From NCBI GenBank assembly GCA_017644105.1, contig JAEPMD010000004.1, positions 1-64,000 of the forward strand: 64,000 nt of DNA. Direction: 5' to 3'. The notes under the pieces were generated by a model, which had not been told where the DNA came from, ran no database searches, and saw only the letters and a list, made by a program, of their open reading frames with translations. Source of the stretch: Rhizobiaceae bacterium. Its GTDB lineage: Bacteria; Pseudomonadota; Alphaproteobacteria; Rhizobiales; Rhizobiaceae. Below, in pieces: positions 35,585 through 44,718 of the stretch (positions within the stretch are counted from its first letter, which is position 1; each line of letters starts with the position of its first letter). Position numbers and translations under genes: made by a program.

Positions 35585-35612
35585 AATATGTTATATCATT
35601 ACATCATGTCAA
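35585..35612 (-). promoter_or_regulatory. Promoter with Zur-like operator for the ABC/EamA operon
   Basis: On the minus strand, -35 TTGACA (35612-35607) and -10 CATATT (35590-35585) are 16 nt apart. Within the spacer and overlapping the -10 lies ATGTTATATCATTACAT (35588-35604 on the plus strand), which matches 14 of 16 informative positions of the Zur palindrome ATGTTATA-N-TATAACAT as I recall it. That is the classic position for repression. The substrate-binding-protein start is 80 nt further on. Confidence 0.55.
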
Positions 35613-35684
35613 GCATGAAATTTGCGACTCTCGTCTGGCAGTAATCTTCTGCAAAGATTCGCAGCATGTTTGCTTCAAAAAACA

Positions 35685-35717
35685 CAAAAAAGCGCCAGAC
35701 CAATAAGTCCAGCGCTT
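35685..35717 (-). terminator. Rho-independent terminator after pyc
   Basis: Read on the minus strand, AAGCGC..GAC, a 6-nt loop, GTC..GCGCTT forms an interrupted 9-bp stem followed by a T run. It lies 30-62 nt beyond the pyc stop and should insulate the downstream ABC operon from pyc transcription. Confidence 0.8.
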
Positions 35718-35746
35718 CTTTATCAATGTATATCTGGCTTTAAAGA

Positions 35747-38700
35747 CTATTCCTTAAAGCTCACCAACAAGTCTTTCGCATCGATCTGATCACCAACTTT
35801 GACGGACACTTCATCGATAACGCCATCTTTTTCTGCGTGGATAGCTGTTTCCATTTTCATCGCTTCAATGGATAGCAATACATCGCCAGATTTCACTTCC
35901 TGACCAGACGATACCGCAACCGTTGAAATCACACCCGGCATTGGCGCGCCAACATGATTGTCATTGCCAACTTCAGCTTTGGAACGAACAGCAGAACCAG
36001 AAGCACCATGTGCGCGATCAATCACTTTGATCCGGCGAGGCTGCCCGTTAAACTCGAAGAACACAGTGACCATGCCCTTCTCGTCAGTTTCACCAACAGC
36101 CAAGTTGCGCACAACAAGTGTTTTACCTTTTTCAATTTCAACAAAGGCTTCTTCACCAGCTGGCAGACCATAGAAATAAACAGGTGTCGCAAGCGTGCTT
36201 ACCGGACCATAGGTCTCAGACACAAGCGCGAAATCTGTGAACACTTTTGGATACATCAAATAAGACGCAAACTCGTTTTCGCTGATTGAACGCTCAAGCT
36301 TGGTTTCAATATCCTTGCGCTCTTGATCAAGATCAGCATCGTCCAGCAATGAGCCCGGACGAACCGTATAAGCGTCTTCGCCTTTCAGCACTTTTTTCTG
36401 AAGCGCTTCCGGCCAACCTTTTGGCGGCTGACCCAAATCACCACGCATCATCGATACAACGGATTCAGGGAATGCAACGTCCTTATCAGGATTTTCAACA
36501 TCCGCGACGGTCAAATCCTGGCTCACCATCATGAGAGCCATATCGCCAACAACTTTAGAAGAAGGTGTTACTTTTACAATGTCACCAAACATTTGGTTAG
36601 CATCTGAATATGTTTGCGCAACTTCGTGCCAACGTGTTTCCAGCCCAAGCGAACGCGCTTGTTCTTTTAGGTTTGTAAACTGACCGCCTGGCATTTCGTG
36701 AAGGTAAACTTCAGATGCTGGACTTTGGCTGATGGATTCAAAGGCTGCATATTGATCGCGCACCGCTTCCCAATAGAAGGAAATGCGACGGATCCATTCA
36801 CTATCAAGATTAGGATCACGATCTGAAGCTTTGAGCGCTTCCACAATGGAACCAAGGCAAGGCTGAGATGTATTGCCCGACAGCGCATCCATAGCTGCAT
36901 CTACGGCATCCACACCCGCATCCACTGCGGCAAGAACTGTGGCCGCTGAAATACCTGATGTATCATGCGTGTGGAAGTGAATTGGAAGATCCGTGGATTC
37001 ACGAATTGTCTTGAACAATTCTTTCGCAGCATTTGGCTTTAACAAACCAGCCATATCTTTAACTGCAATGATATGCGCACCGGCTTTATCAAGCTCTTGG
37101 GCAAGCTCAGCATAATATTTCAAGTCATATTTCGGACGCGCTGAGTTTAGAATGTCGCCAGTGTAGCAAATCGTTGCTTCACAAAGTTTGTTTTCTTCAC
37201 GCACCGCATCCATTGAGACGCGCATATTTTCAACCCAGTTCAAGCAGTCAAACACACGGAACAGATCGATGCCGCCTTCAGCTGCCTGTTTAACAAAATG
37301 CTTTACCACATTGTCAGGATAGTTTTTATAACCAACACCATTGGCGCCGCGCAAAAGCATTTGCAGCAAGATATTTGGTGCAGCTTCACGGATGAGAGAC
37401 AATCGCTCCCATGGATCTTCGGTTAAGAAGCGCATGGACACATCAAATGTCGCGCCACCCCAGCATTCAAGCGAGAAGAGGTTTGGCAACACGCGGGCGT
37501 ATGTGCCAGCAATATTGGCAATATCATGCGTACGCATACGTGTGGCCAACAATGACTGGTGACCATCGCGCATGGTTGTATCAGTAATCAACGCCTGCTT
37601 TTGAACACGCATCCATTTGGCAAATTTATCCGGACCCAATTCGTCTAATTTGTCTTTTGTACCCGGGACGATGTCATTGGTTGTGTAAGGCACAATTGGT
37701 GGTGTTGCATCAGCTTGTGGCAGCGGACGACCTTTTGTTTCAGGGTGACCGTTAACTGTCACATCAGCAATATAAGTGAGAAGCTTTGTGGCACGGTCCT
37801 GACGTTTAACTTCTTCAAAGAGTGCCGGCGTCGTATCGATAAACTTCGTTGTATAGGTATTATTCTTAAATTCCTCATGGCCAATAATTGCCTCAAGGAA
37901 GGTCAGGTTGGTCGCAACACCGCGAATACGAAACTCGCGCAATGCACGGTCCATACGAGAAATCGCTTCTTCAGGCGTTGGCGCCCATGCTGTAACTTTT
38001 TCAAGCAATGGATCATAATAACGGGTGATCACCGCACCTGAATAAGCGGTACCACCATCAAGACGAATACCAAAACCAGTTGCACCACGATAAGCGGTGA
38101 TACGGCCGTAATCTGGAATAAAGTTCAGCTCAGGATCTTCTGTTGTAATCCGGCATTGCAACGCATGACCATTAAGCTTGATATCTTCTTGCGCAGGCAC
38201 ACCTGATTCAGGTGTACCAATTGCTTCACCATCCAAGATGTGAATTTGCGCTTTTACAATATCAATACCTGTGACTTCTTCGGTCACGGTGTGCTCAACC
38301 TGAATACGTGGGTTCACCTCGATGAAGTAGAATTTGCCTGTATCCATATCCATAAGATATTCAACAGTACCGGCACCAACATATTTTGTCGCGCTGGCAA
38401 GCATCTTTGAATAATTTGCAAGTTCCTGGCGCTGTTCTTCAGTTAGATAAGGCGCAGGTGCACGCTCAACCACTTTTTGGTTACGGCGTTGAACCGAGCA
38501 ATCGCGTTCAAACAAATGCACCACATTGCCATGGGTATCACCCAAAACCTGGCTCTCCACGTGACGGGCACGCTCAACAAGCTTCTCAAGATAAATTTCA
38601 CCTTTACCAAAAGCTGCGATCGCTTCACGACGCGCTTCTGTTGATTCACGCTCGATCTCGTCTTCAGAGCGGATGACACGCATACCGCGTCCACCACCAC

Positions 38701-39208
38701 CCCAAGAAGCTTTTAGCATCAATGGATAGCCGATATCAGCGGCCATCTTTTTCACTTCTTCAATATCATCTGGCAATGGATCTGTGGCCGGAACAACAGG
38801 CACACCAACCTCTACAGCGAGATTACGCGCGGCAACCTTGTTGCCCAAACGACGCATGGTTTCACCGCGCGGTCCGATAAATGTAATGCCAGCTTCATCA
38901 CAAGCATCAACAAATTCAGGGCTTTCAGATAAAAGGCCATAGCCAGGGTGAATAGCATCCGCGCCAGACAATTTAGCAACACGGATAACCTCATCAATAG
39001 AAAGATAGCTCTCAATCGGGCCTAGATCACGATCCAAATGCGGACCACGGCCAATTTGATAGGATTCGTCTGCTTTGAACCTGTGTAGGGCAAGTTTGTC
39101 CTCTTCAGCCCAGATTGCGACCGTTTTTATGCCGAGCTCATTTGCGGCACGAAAAACACGAATGGCAATTTCAGACCGGTTCGCTACAAGAATTTTGGAT
39201 ATTTTCAC
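35747..39208 (-). CDS. pyc: Pyruvate carboxylase
   Basis: 1153-aa single-chain biotin enzyme that carboxylates pyruvate to oxaloacetate, the main anaplerotic reaction in rhizobia. Order of domains: biotin carboxylase (1 to about 450; ATP-grasp loop SWGGGGRGMRVI, FIEVNPRIQVEHTVTE), carboxyltransferase with its metal site (about 540-830; TTMRDGHQSLLATRMRT, LPIHFHTHDTSG), allosteric/tetramerisation linker, and the C-terminal biotinyl domain with Lys1118 in EAMKMETA. Full length. A terminator follows. The upstream gap to the helicase gene holds a TTGCA-T-TGCAA palindrome about 95 nt before the ATG. Confidence 0.98.
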   Translation of the reverse strand: MKISKILVANRSEIAIRVFRAANELGIKTVAIWAEEDKLALHRFKADESYQIGRGPHLDRDLGPIESYLSIDEVIRVAKLSGADAIHPGYGLLSESPEFVDACDEAGITFIGPRGETMRRLGNKVAARNLAVEVGVPVVPATDPLPDDIEEVKKMAADIGYPLMLKASWGGGGRGMRVIRSEDEIERESTEARREAIAAFGKGEIYLEKLVERARHVESQVLGDTHGNVVHLFERDCSVQRRNQKVVERAPAPYLTEEQRQELANYSKMLASATKYVGAGTVEYLMDMDTGKFYFIEVNPRIQVEHTVTEEVTGIDIVKAQIHILDGEAIGTPESGVPAQEDIKLNGHALQCRITTEDPELNFIPDYGRITAYRGATGFGIRLDGGTAYSGAVITRYYDPLLEKVTAWAPTPEEAISRMDRALREFRIRGVATNLTFLEAIIGHEEFKNNTYTTKFIDTTPALFEEVKRQDRATKLLTYIADVTVNGHPETKGRPLPQADATPPIVPYTTNDIVPGTKDKLDELGPDKFAKWMRVQKQALITDTTMRDGHQSLLATRMRTHDIANIAGTYARVLPNLFSLECWGGATFDVSMRFLTEDPWERLSLIREAAPNILLQMLLRGANGVGYKNYPDNVVKHFVKQAAEGGIDLFRVFDCLNWVENMRVSMDAVREENKLCEATICYTGDILNSARPKYDLKYYAELAQELDKAGAHIIAVKDMAGLLKPNAAKELFKTIRESTDLPIHFHTHDTSGISAATVLAAVDAGVDAVDAAMDALSGNTSQPCLGSIVEALKASDRDPNLDSEWIRRISFYWEAVRDQYAAFESISQSPASEVYLHEMPGGQFTNLKEQARSLGLETRWHEVAQTYSDANQMFGDIVKVTPSSKVVGDMALMMVSQDLTVADVENPDKDVAFPESVVSMMRGDLGQPPKGWPEALQKKVLKGEDAYTVRPGSLLDDADLDQERKDIETKLERSISENEFASYLMYPKVFTDFALVSETYGPVSTLATPVYFYGLPAGEEAFVEIEKGKTLVVRNLAVGETDEKGMVTVFFEFNGQPRRIKVIDRAHGASGSAVRSKAEVGNDNHVGAPMPGVISTVAVSSGQEVKSGDVLLSIEAMKMETAIHAEKDGVIDEVSVKVGDQIDAKDLLVSFKE

Positions 39209-39302
39209 GAATACATCTCCGTCAGATGGATCAAATTGATCGGGTAAGCTTTGGAAATGGCCAAAGCCTGGAAGTTACAGGAACTTCATAACGGGTGATG
39301 TA

Positions 39303-39315
39303 TTGCATTGCAACA
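39303..39315 (-). promoter_or_regulatory. TTGCA-T-TGCAA palindrome upstream of pyc
   Basis: An 11-nt perfect palindrome with a TGC-ATT-GCA core, about 95-107 nt before the pyc ATG. It resembles the TGC-N3-GCA type core I recall for PhaR/AniA, and the same core occurs before hbd. Binding is inference, and the chance frequency is not negligible. Confidence 0.3.
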
Positions 39316-39390
39316 TTTGATAATCAATCCGTAGAACTGACGATGGAACTCCGTAGTCCTACGGTATATGATTTTGAGCTAAAAACCCTG

Positions 39391-40689
39391 CTATGCAGCG
39401 CGTTTAGGGCTACCCTTGCGGCCGCCAGAACGCTTACGGGTCGATTGTGGACGACCAGAATTATTTGCGTTGGCACCACCTGATTTCTTCTTTCCATTGC
39501 GGGCATGCTGCTTAAAGCTGAAAGTTTTTGCCTTGCTTTTACCCTGTCCAGCTTTGCCAGCACCACCCTTGCCGGCAGGTTTTTTGCGCGCAGGTTTTGG
39601 CACATCGGTATTCGGGTTCATCAATTTACTGATCGCATACCATTTGTCATGATCAGCCTGTGAAATGAAACATAACGCCTCACCTTCAGCGCCAGCGCGC
39701 GCTGTACGGCCGATCCGGTGAATATAATCTTCGGGCGATTGTGGCAGATCAAAATTGATCACATGTTCAATATGCGGAATGTCCAAACCGCGCGCTGCAA
39801 TATCAGTGGCAACCAAAATTCTGATACGTTGCGCGTGGAAGCTCTTGATCACGCGCTCGCGCTTATTATGGCGCAGATCACCATGGATCGCATCAGCCTC
39901 ATGACCTTCCTTGCACAAACGCTTAGCCATTTTATCGGCATTATATTTGCTTTTTACAAAGACGATAATTGAACCATCGCGGCTGTTCAATTCATCCAAA
40001 AGACGCGGATATTTTTCGCTTTGTGTCAGGTGAACAATCTCTTGCTTGATGTTTTTCGCAGGATCGGTAACAGACCCAATCGCAACACGCTCCGGGTTGA
40101 TCATATAAGATTTAGAGAGATTTACGATATTATGCGGCAACGTGGCTGAAAACAGCAAAGTTTGACGCTTTTTCGGCATGTGACTAACGATCTTATCGAT
40201 CTGAGAAGCAAATCCCATATCCAACATACGATCTGTTTCATCCAGCACCAAAAAGCTTGTGCGATCCAAACGCAGTGATTTACGCGCCAAGTGATCATTA
40301 ATGCGCCCAGGAGTACCAACAATAACGCGTGGCTCGCGCTTAAGATGATTAAGCTGTTTTGGCATTGGCTCGCCACCGATCAAAAGCGCGGTGAGAATTT
40401 TTGATTTGCGACCCAAAAACCCTTGGATGGCTTGATGCACTTGCGTTGCCAATTCACGTGTTGGGGTGACAACAACAGCCATATCATTTGGGTTTTCCAT
40501 CATTTTCACAACAAGCGGAATGCCAAATGCACCGGTTTTACCCGTTCCGGTTTGCGCAGAACCCAAAATATCACGCCCTTTTAAAGCAAGCGGGATGGCT
40601 TTTTGCTGCACAGGTGTTGGGGTATCAAATCCCAAATGATCCAAACAATGTTGAAGCGATTCAGGTAGGTTGAACGATTTAAAGTTCAT
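39391..40689 (-). CDS. DEAD-box RNA helicase (RhlE-like)
   Basis: 432-aa ATP-dependent RNA helicase. Q-motif and motif I (FDTPTPVQQKAIPLALKGRD, SAQTGTGKTGAF), Ia (PTRELATQVH), motif II reading VLDETD rather than DEAD, motif III SATLP, IV IIVFVKSK, V ATDIAARGLDIP and VI YIHRIGRTARAG are present. The DETD variant keeps the catalytic Asp-Glu. A basic Gly/Lys/Arg/Ser-rich tail of about 75 residues (KPARKKPAGKGG... KGSPKRAA) is typical of RhlE/CsdA-like rRNA chaperones. The second of two tandem ATGs (40689) was chosen since AAGGA lies 7 nt upstream of it. Probable roles are ribosome assembly and cold adaptation, inferred from the group. Confidence 0.93.
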   Translation of the reverse strand: MNFKSFNLPESLQHCLDHLGFDTPTPVQQKAIPLALKGRDILGSAQTGTGKTGAFGIPLVVKMMENPNDMAVVVTPTRELATQVHQAIQGFLGRKSKILTALLIGGEPMPKQLNHLKREPRVIVGTPGRINDHLARKSLRLDRTSFLVLDETDRMLDMGFASQIDKIVSHMPKKRQTLLFSATLPHNIVNLSKSYMINPERVAIGSVTDPAKNIKQEIVHLTQSEKYPRLLDELNSRDGSIIVFVKSKYNADKMAKRLCKEGHEADAIHGDLRHNKRERVIKSFHAQRIRILVATDIAARGLDIPHIEHVINFDLPQSPEDYIHRIGRTARAGAEGEALCFISQADHDKWYAISKLMNPNTDVPKPARKKPAGKGGAGKAGQGKSKAKTFSFKQHARNGKKKSGGANANNSGRPQSTRKRSGGRKGSPKRAA

Positions 40690-41237
40690 CATAAAATCCT
40701 TTGCATTGGAACGGTTTCCAACACATATCAATACGGTTTCGCATCATCTCTTTGGACAATGGATAAAACCGAGGTCATGTTTCGTCAGACAATAAAGGAT
40801 CAACAAAGATGAAAATGATCGAAATAGCCTGAGCTGGGGCAAGCCCTCAGAGCTCAACTGCTTTAGGGCCTTTAAAATGAGTTTTCATCAACTCTTCATG
40901 CGCTCACTAAAGGCATGGAGCCAAGAAAGCAAGGACAATTGTGCATAGCAGCATTGTTATTGTAAATGACTACACGCAAAACCATGCCCTCAACTTGGTC
41001 CAAAATAAGCAAATTTCCTTGACTTAGCGGCCAATTGGGCGTATCGGATATCCAAGCGGTGCAATTTATTTTGCGCCGTTTATCTTTGCTTGCAGACTAT
41101 CGCAGCAAAATTGAGCCGATAACCTTAAATAATACAATGGGTTATCATTAACCGAAGACTGAAAAAAGACAGTCATGCGCTTGGGTTACTTAAAACACGA
41201 GCGGATAGAACTGGACTGAACACTCGAAGGAAAAAAA
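40690..41237 (+). other. 548-nt gene-free region upstream of rplU with RNA-like structure
   Basis: No tRNA, rRNA or family-like open frame is seen. The first part holds the helicase 5' region (minus strand). From 40795 on the plus strand there are, in order: AAGGA, a seven-codon frame ATG...TGA (40809-40832, MKMIEIA), a hairpin overlapping its stop (GAGCT...AGCTC, 40831-40855), a GCCTTTA/TAAAGGC pairing (40868-40874 with 40908-40914) enclosing a smaller GAGTT/AACTC hairpin, and an alternative CTTTAG/CTAAAG pairing (40861-40866 with 40907-40912). A promoter-like TTGACT lies at 41019. The first elements could be a small RNA or an attenuated leader; I cannot assign a family. Confidence 0.4.
41019..41047 (+). 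promoter_or_regulatory. Candidate rplU-rpmA promoter
   Basis: TTGACT (41019-41024) and TATCGG (41042-41047) are 17 nt apart, with a CCAATTGG palindrome in the spacer. This leaves a 5' leader of about 185 nt before rplU, which contains GGTTA-TCAT-TAACC and A/T-rich sequence. The -35 is good, the -10 poor. Confidence 0.35.
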
Positions 41238-41894
41238 ATGTTCGCAGTCATTAAAACAGGTGGTAAGCAATATCGCGTTACTGCTGATGACGTTCTCAAA
41301 ATAGAACGTGTTGCCGGTGAAACTGGTGACATTATTGAATTCACAGAAGTCATGATGGTTGGCGAAGGCGCGTCTGCGACTATCGGTAAACCAACTGTTG
41401 ACGGCGCAATGGTGACAGCTGAAGTTGTTGACCAGGGCCGTGGTCGTAAGATCATCGCGTTCAAAAAACGTCGTCGTCAAAATTCACGCCGCACAATCGG
41501 TCATCGTCAGCATTTCACAACAGTGAAAATCGCTGAGATTTTGACAGACGGCGCAAAGGCTTCGAAAAAAGCTGCTAAAAAGCCAGCTGCAAAAGCAGAA
41601 GCACCTAAGAAAGCTCCTGCTGCTGAAAAAGCACCAGCGAAGGCAAAAGCAGCTGAAGCTGCACCAGCAGCATTGTTCACTGCACCTGAAGGACCAGCTG
41701 ATGATTTGAAAAAAATCTCAGGCGTTGGCCCAGTGCTAGAGAAAAAACTTAACGCGCTTGGCGTGACAACATTTGCGCAAGTTGCTGCAATGTCACGTGA
41801 TGACATTGAAAAACTAGATGACGCATTGTCTTTCAAAGGCCGTATCGATCGCGATAACTGGCTTGAGCAAGCAGCTGAACTAGCAAAAGCGTAA
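41238..41894 (+). CDS. rplU: 50S ribosomal protein bL21 with C-terminal helix-hairpin-helix extension
   Basis: 218 aa, about twice the usual length. Residues 1-103 are a complete bL21 ([52 protein letters not shown]). An Ala/Lys/Pro linker (104-150) leads to a second domain (about 154-218) with a helix-hairpin-helix, [20 protein letters not shown], then [20 protein letters not shown] and [12 protein letters not shown]. The same module ends NuoE and some other proteins in Rhizobiales. HhH modules usually bind nucleic acid without sequence preference, so extra rRNA contact is plausible. SD AAGGA 11 nt upstream. Forms an operon with rpmA. Confidence 0.96.
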   Translation: MFAVIKTGGKQYRVTADDVLKIERVAGETGDIIEFTEVMMVGEGASATIGKPTVDGAMVTAEVVDQGRGRKIIAFKKRRRQNSRRTIGHRQHFTTVKIAEILTDGAKASKKAAKKPAAKAEAPKKAPAAEKAPAKAKAAEAAPAALFTAPEGPADDLKKISGVGPVLEKKLNALGVTTFAQVAAMSRDDIEKLDDALSFKGRIDRDNWLEQAAELAKA

Positions 41895-41919
41895 TTGACG
41901 AGATCGTAGGAGATAAAAA

Positions 41920-42189
41920 ATGGCACATAAAAAAGCTGGTGGTTCATCCCGCAACGGTCGCGATTCTGAATCAAAACGCCTAGGCGTTAAAAAATTCGGC
42001 GGCGAAGCTGTGATTTCAGGCAACATTATTCTGCGTCAGCGCGGCACAAAGTGGCATCCGGGTACGGGTGTTGGCCTTGGTCGTGATCACACTATTTTTG
42101 CCACAACAGCTGGTAATGTAGAGTTCCGAAAAAAGGCCAACGGACGCACATACGTGTCTGTATTGCCTATGGCGGAAGCAGCGGAATAA
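41920..42189 (+). CDS. rpmA: 50S ribosomal protein bL27
   Basis: 89-aa bL27 with the expected N-terminus [20 protein letters not shown], which reaches the peptidyl transferase centre, and the downstream [20 protein letters not shown] and [20 protein letters not shown] blocks. No N-terminal extension needing processing is present. SD AGGAG is 8 nt upstream. It follows rplU by 25 nt, and a strong terminator ends the transcript. Confidence 0.98.
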   Translation: MAHKKAGGSSRNGRDSESKRLGVKKFGGEAVISGNIILRQRGTKWHPGTGVGLGRDHTIFATTAGNVEFRKKANGRTYVSVLPMAEAAE

Positions 42190-42257
42190 CCGGAAACGCT
42201 CTAAATCATCCGGTGTCTCATCGACCCGGCTGATTTTAAAAAAAGCCAAATGTTTTT

Positions 42258-42295
42258 AAAGGGAAGATGAGAAATCATCTTCCCTTTTGTTTTTG
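42258..42295 (+). terminator. Rho-independent terminator after rplU-rpmA
   Basis: AAAGGGAAGATGA pairs with TCATCTTCCCTTT (13 bp) around a GAAA tetraloop, followed by TTTTGTTTTT. An unusually strong terminator, as expected after a ribosomal-protein operon. Confidence 0.92.
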
Positions 42296-42315
42296 CATTC
42301 ACAGGAGGCTTTAAA

Positions 42316-42987
42316 ATGCAATGTCAGTCAGATGAACAATTTAGTGACGAATATGAAGAACGGATAAGCCAAAGTGATGGGCTCAGTATCAGCGTTACAG
42401 GATCTGTAACACAAATTGACACCCCTCGCCTTACTTTGCGCAAACCGCATTGTGATGACATAGACGCAATTTCCACTTTGGCAAATGACATTGCCGTGGC
42501 CTCAATGCTTTCTCGAATGCCCTATCCGTATAAACGCGCGGATGCGGAAGATTTCGTAAACACGATCGCCATATTGGAAAATGGAAATTGCGTCTATGCC
42601 ATTACACTCAACGAAACGGGTGAATTTATTGGTTGTTGTGGAATTGAAAAGAAACCAGGGCATGAGCGGATGGAAATTGGATATTGGCTGGGCAAACCCT
42701 ATTGGGGCAATGGCTATGCTACCGAAGCTGCCCATGCGCTTGTCGATAAAGCGTTTCGAATTTGCAATATCGAAGAAATTATCGGCCGCTGCAGAATTGG
42801 CAATATGGCGTCCAGCAATGTCTTACAAAAAAGCGGGTTCCAATTTATCGGCACCGGCATGAATTTCTCGCTGGCGCAAGACACACAGGTGCCGGTGGAA
42901 CTTTATAGATTAGAACAAAAGATTTGGGATTCCTTACGTAATTGGCCGGAATCCACCGAACAGAAAACCAAATTGAAAGGAGGTTAA
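42316..42987 (+). CDS. GNAT family N-acetyltransferase (RimJ/RimL-like)
   Basis: 223 aa with a polar 33-residue lead and an Acetyltransf_3 (RimJ/RimL-type) domain. It shows TPRLTLRKPHCDDIDAIS at its start, the acetyl-CoA-binding EIGYWLGKPYWGNGYATEAA (Q/RxxGxG/A-like loop YWGNGYA) and RIGNMASSNVLQKSGFQFIG. It probably acetylates an N-terminal or small-molecule amine; substrate unknown. A strong SD (AGGAGG) precedes the ATG. It lies between the rpmA terminator and a second, related acetyltransferase with a 1-nt gap. The paired GNAT genes between rpmA and obgE are a rhizobial pattern and may be a tandem duplication. Confidence 0.9.
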   Translation: MQCQSDEQFSDEYEERISQSDGLSISVTGSVTQIDTPRLTLRKPHCDDIDAISTLANDIAVASMLSRMPYPYKRADAEDFVNTIAILENGNCVYAITLNETGEFIGCCGIEKKPGHERMEIGYWLGKPYWGNGYATEAAHALVDKAFRICNIEEIIGRCRIGNMASSNVLQKSGFQFIGTGMNFSLAQDTQVPVELYRLEQKIWDSLRNWPESTEQKTKLKGG

Positions 42988-42988
42988 G

Positions 42989-43570
42989 ATGTTGGAAATA
43001 ATAAAAAATCACGAGGAACGCATAGCGCTGGAGCCGATCGCTCAGAAGCACGTAGAACCGATGGCGAGTTTGGCTGGCAATCCGAAAATTCTTGACCGGA
43101 TGCTTTTCAAACCACAGCCTTTTACAGTGAAAGATGCGCAAGACTTTGTCGCGCGCGCGCAAAACAGTGACCCGCTGGATCTATTGTCTTATGCTATTGT
43201 TGACCGTTTAACGCGCGAATTTTTAGGTGTAACCAGTATCTCAGTTAAACCCAACCACATAATTCCATCATTTGGATATTGGTTGGGCGAGCAACATTGG
43301 AATAAAGGCTTGGCCAGCGAAACCGTTGGTGTCGTTGTGCGTGATGTTTTGCCAGAATTTCGTTTTGCAATGTTACGCGCAGGATGTGAAATAGATAATT
43401 TGGCATCACAACGCGTACTTGAGAAAAACGGTTTCAAACCGCAAGAAACTGCGCCGCTTCATATTGGTGATCAAAAAACCATCGATATCAAATGGTATCA
43501 GATCAATTTGGCACCATATAACGGCTATACGGCTAAAGATGCGAAAGAAGATATAACGAATTCGCTTTAA
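42989..43570 (+). CDS. GNAT family N-acetyltransferase (second copy)
   Basis: 193-aa RimJ/RimL-type acetyltransferase related to the preceding gene. Key blocks are ERIALEPIAQKHVEPMASLA, SFGYWLGEQHWNKGLASETV (acetyl-CoA loop HWNKGLA) and EIDNLASQRVLEKNGFKPQ. It lacks the long N-terminal lead of its neighbour. SD AAGGAGG is 6-7 nt upstream, within the end of the first gene; translation is coupled. Substrate unknown. Confidence 0.9.
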   Translation: MLEIIKNHEERIALEPIAQKHVEPMASLAGNPKILDRMLFKPQPFTVKDAQDFVARAQNSDPLDLLSYAIVDRLTREFLGVTSISVKPNHIIPSFGYWLGEQHWNKGLASETVGVVVRDVLPEFRFAMLRAGCEIDNLASQRVLEKNGFKPQETAPLHIGDQKTIDIKWYQINLAPYNGYTAKDAKEDITNSL

Positions 43571-43630
43571 TCTTTGCCTTTTTGGGCAAGCATCTATATC
43601 CCTCTCTCCAACATCTCGTTGAGATTAATT

Positions 43631-43667
43631 TAGCCCCATATTTTGATCATTTCAGAATATGGGGCTA
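43631..43667 (+). repeat. 12-bp inverted repeat upstream of obgE
   Basis: TAGCCCCATATT (43631-43642) is perfectly repeated inverted as AATATGGGGCTA (43656-43667) around 13 nt. It lies 44-80 nt before the obgE ATG and about 60 nt after the GNAT stop. No T tract follows on either strand, so it may be a protein-binding operator, an RNA stabiliser or a weak terminator. Confidence 0.6.
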
Positions 43668-43698
43668 TATGAACATTTTATCTAAGAAGACCAAGTAA

Positions 43699-44717
<1,019 letters not shown>

Positions 44718-44718
<1 letters not shown>

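Noticed and set aside
39295-39483. 62-codon plus-strand frame near the helicase 3' end
   Set aside because: It overlaps the conserved helicase tail for most of its length, lacks an SD, and contains the pyc upstream palindrome.
40732-41237. tRNA, 6S, 4.5S or tmRNA gene in the largest gap
   Set aside because: I looked for cloverleaf arms, CCA ends and known core sequences and saw none; a covariance-model search would settle it.
41507-41974. 155-codon minus-strand frame over rplU
   Set aside because: Created by the Ala/Lys-rich linker codons of bL21; low-complexity Ala/Phe/Ser product without a start signal.
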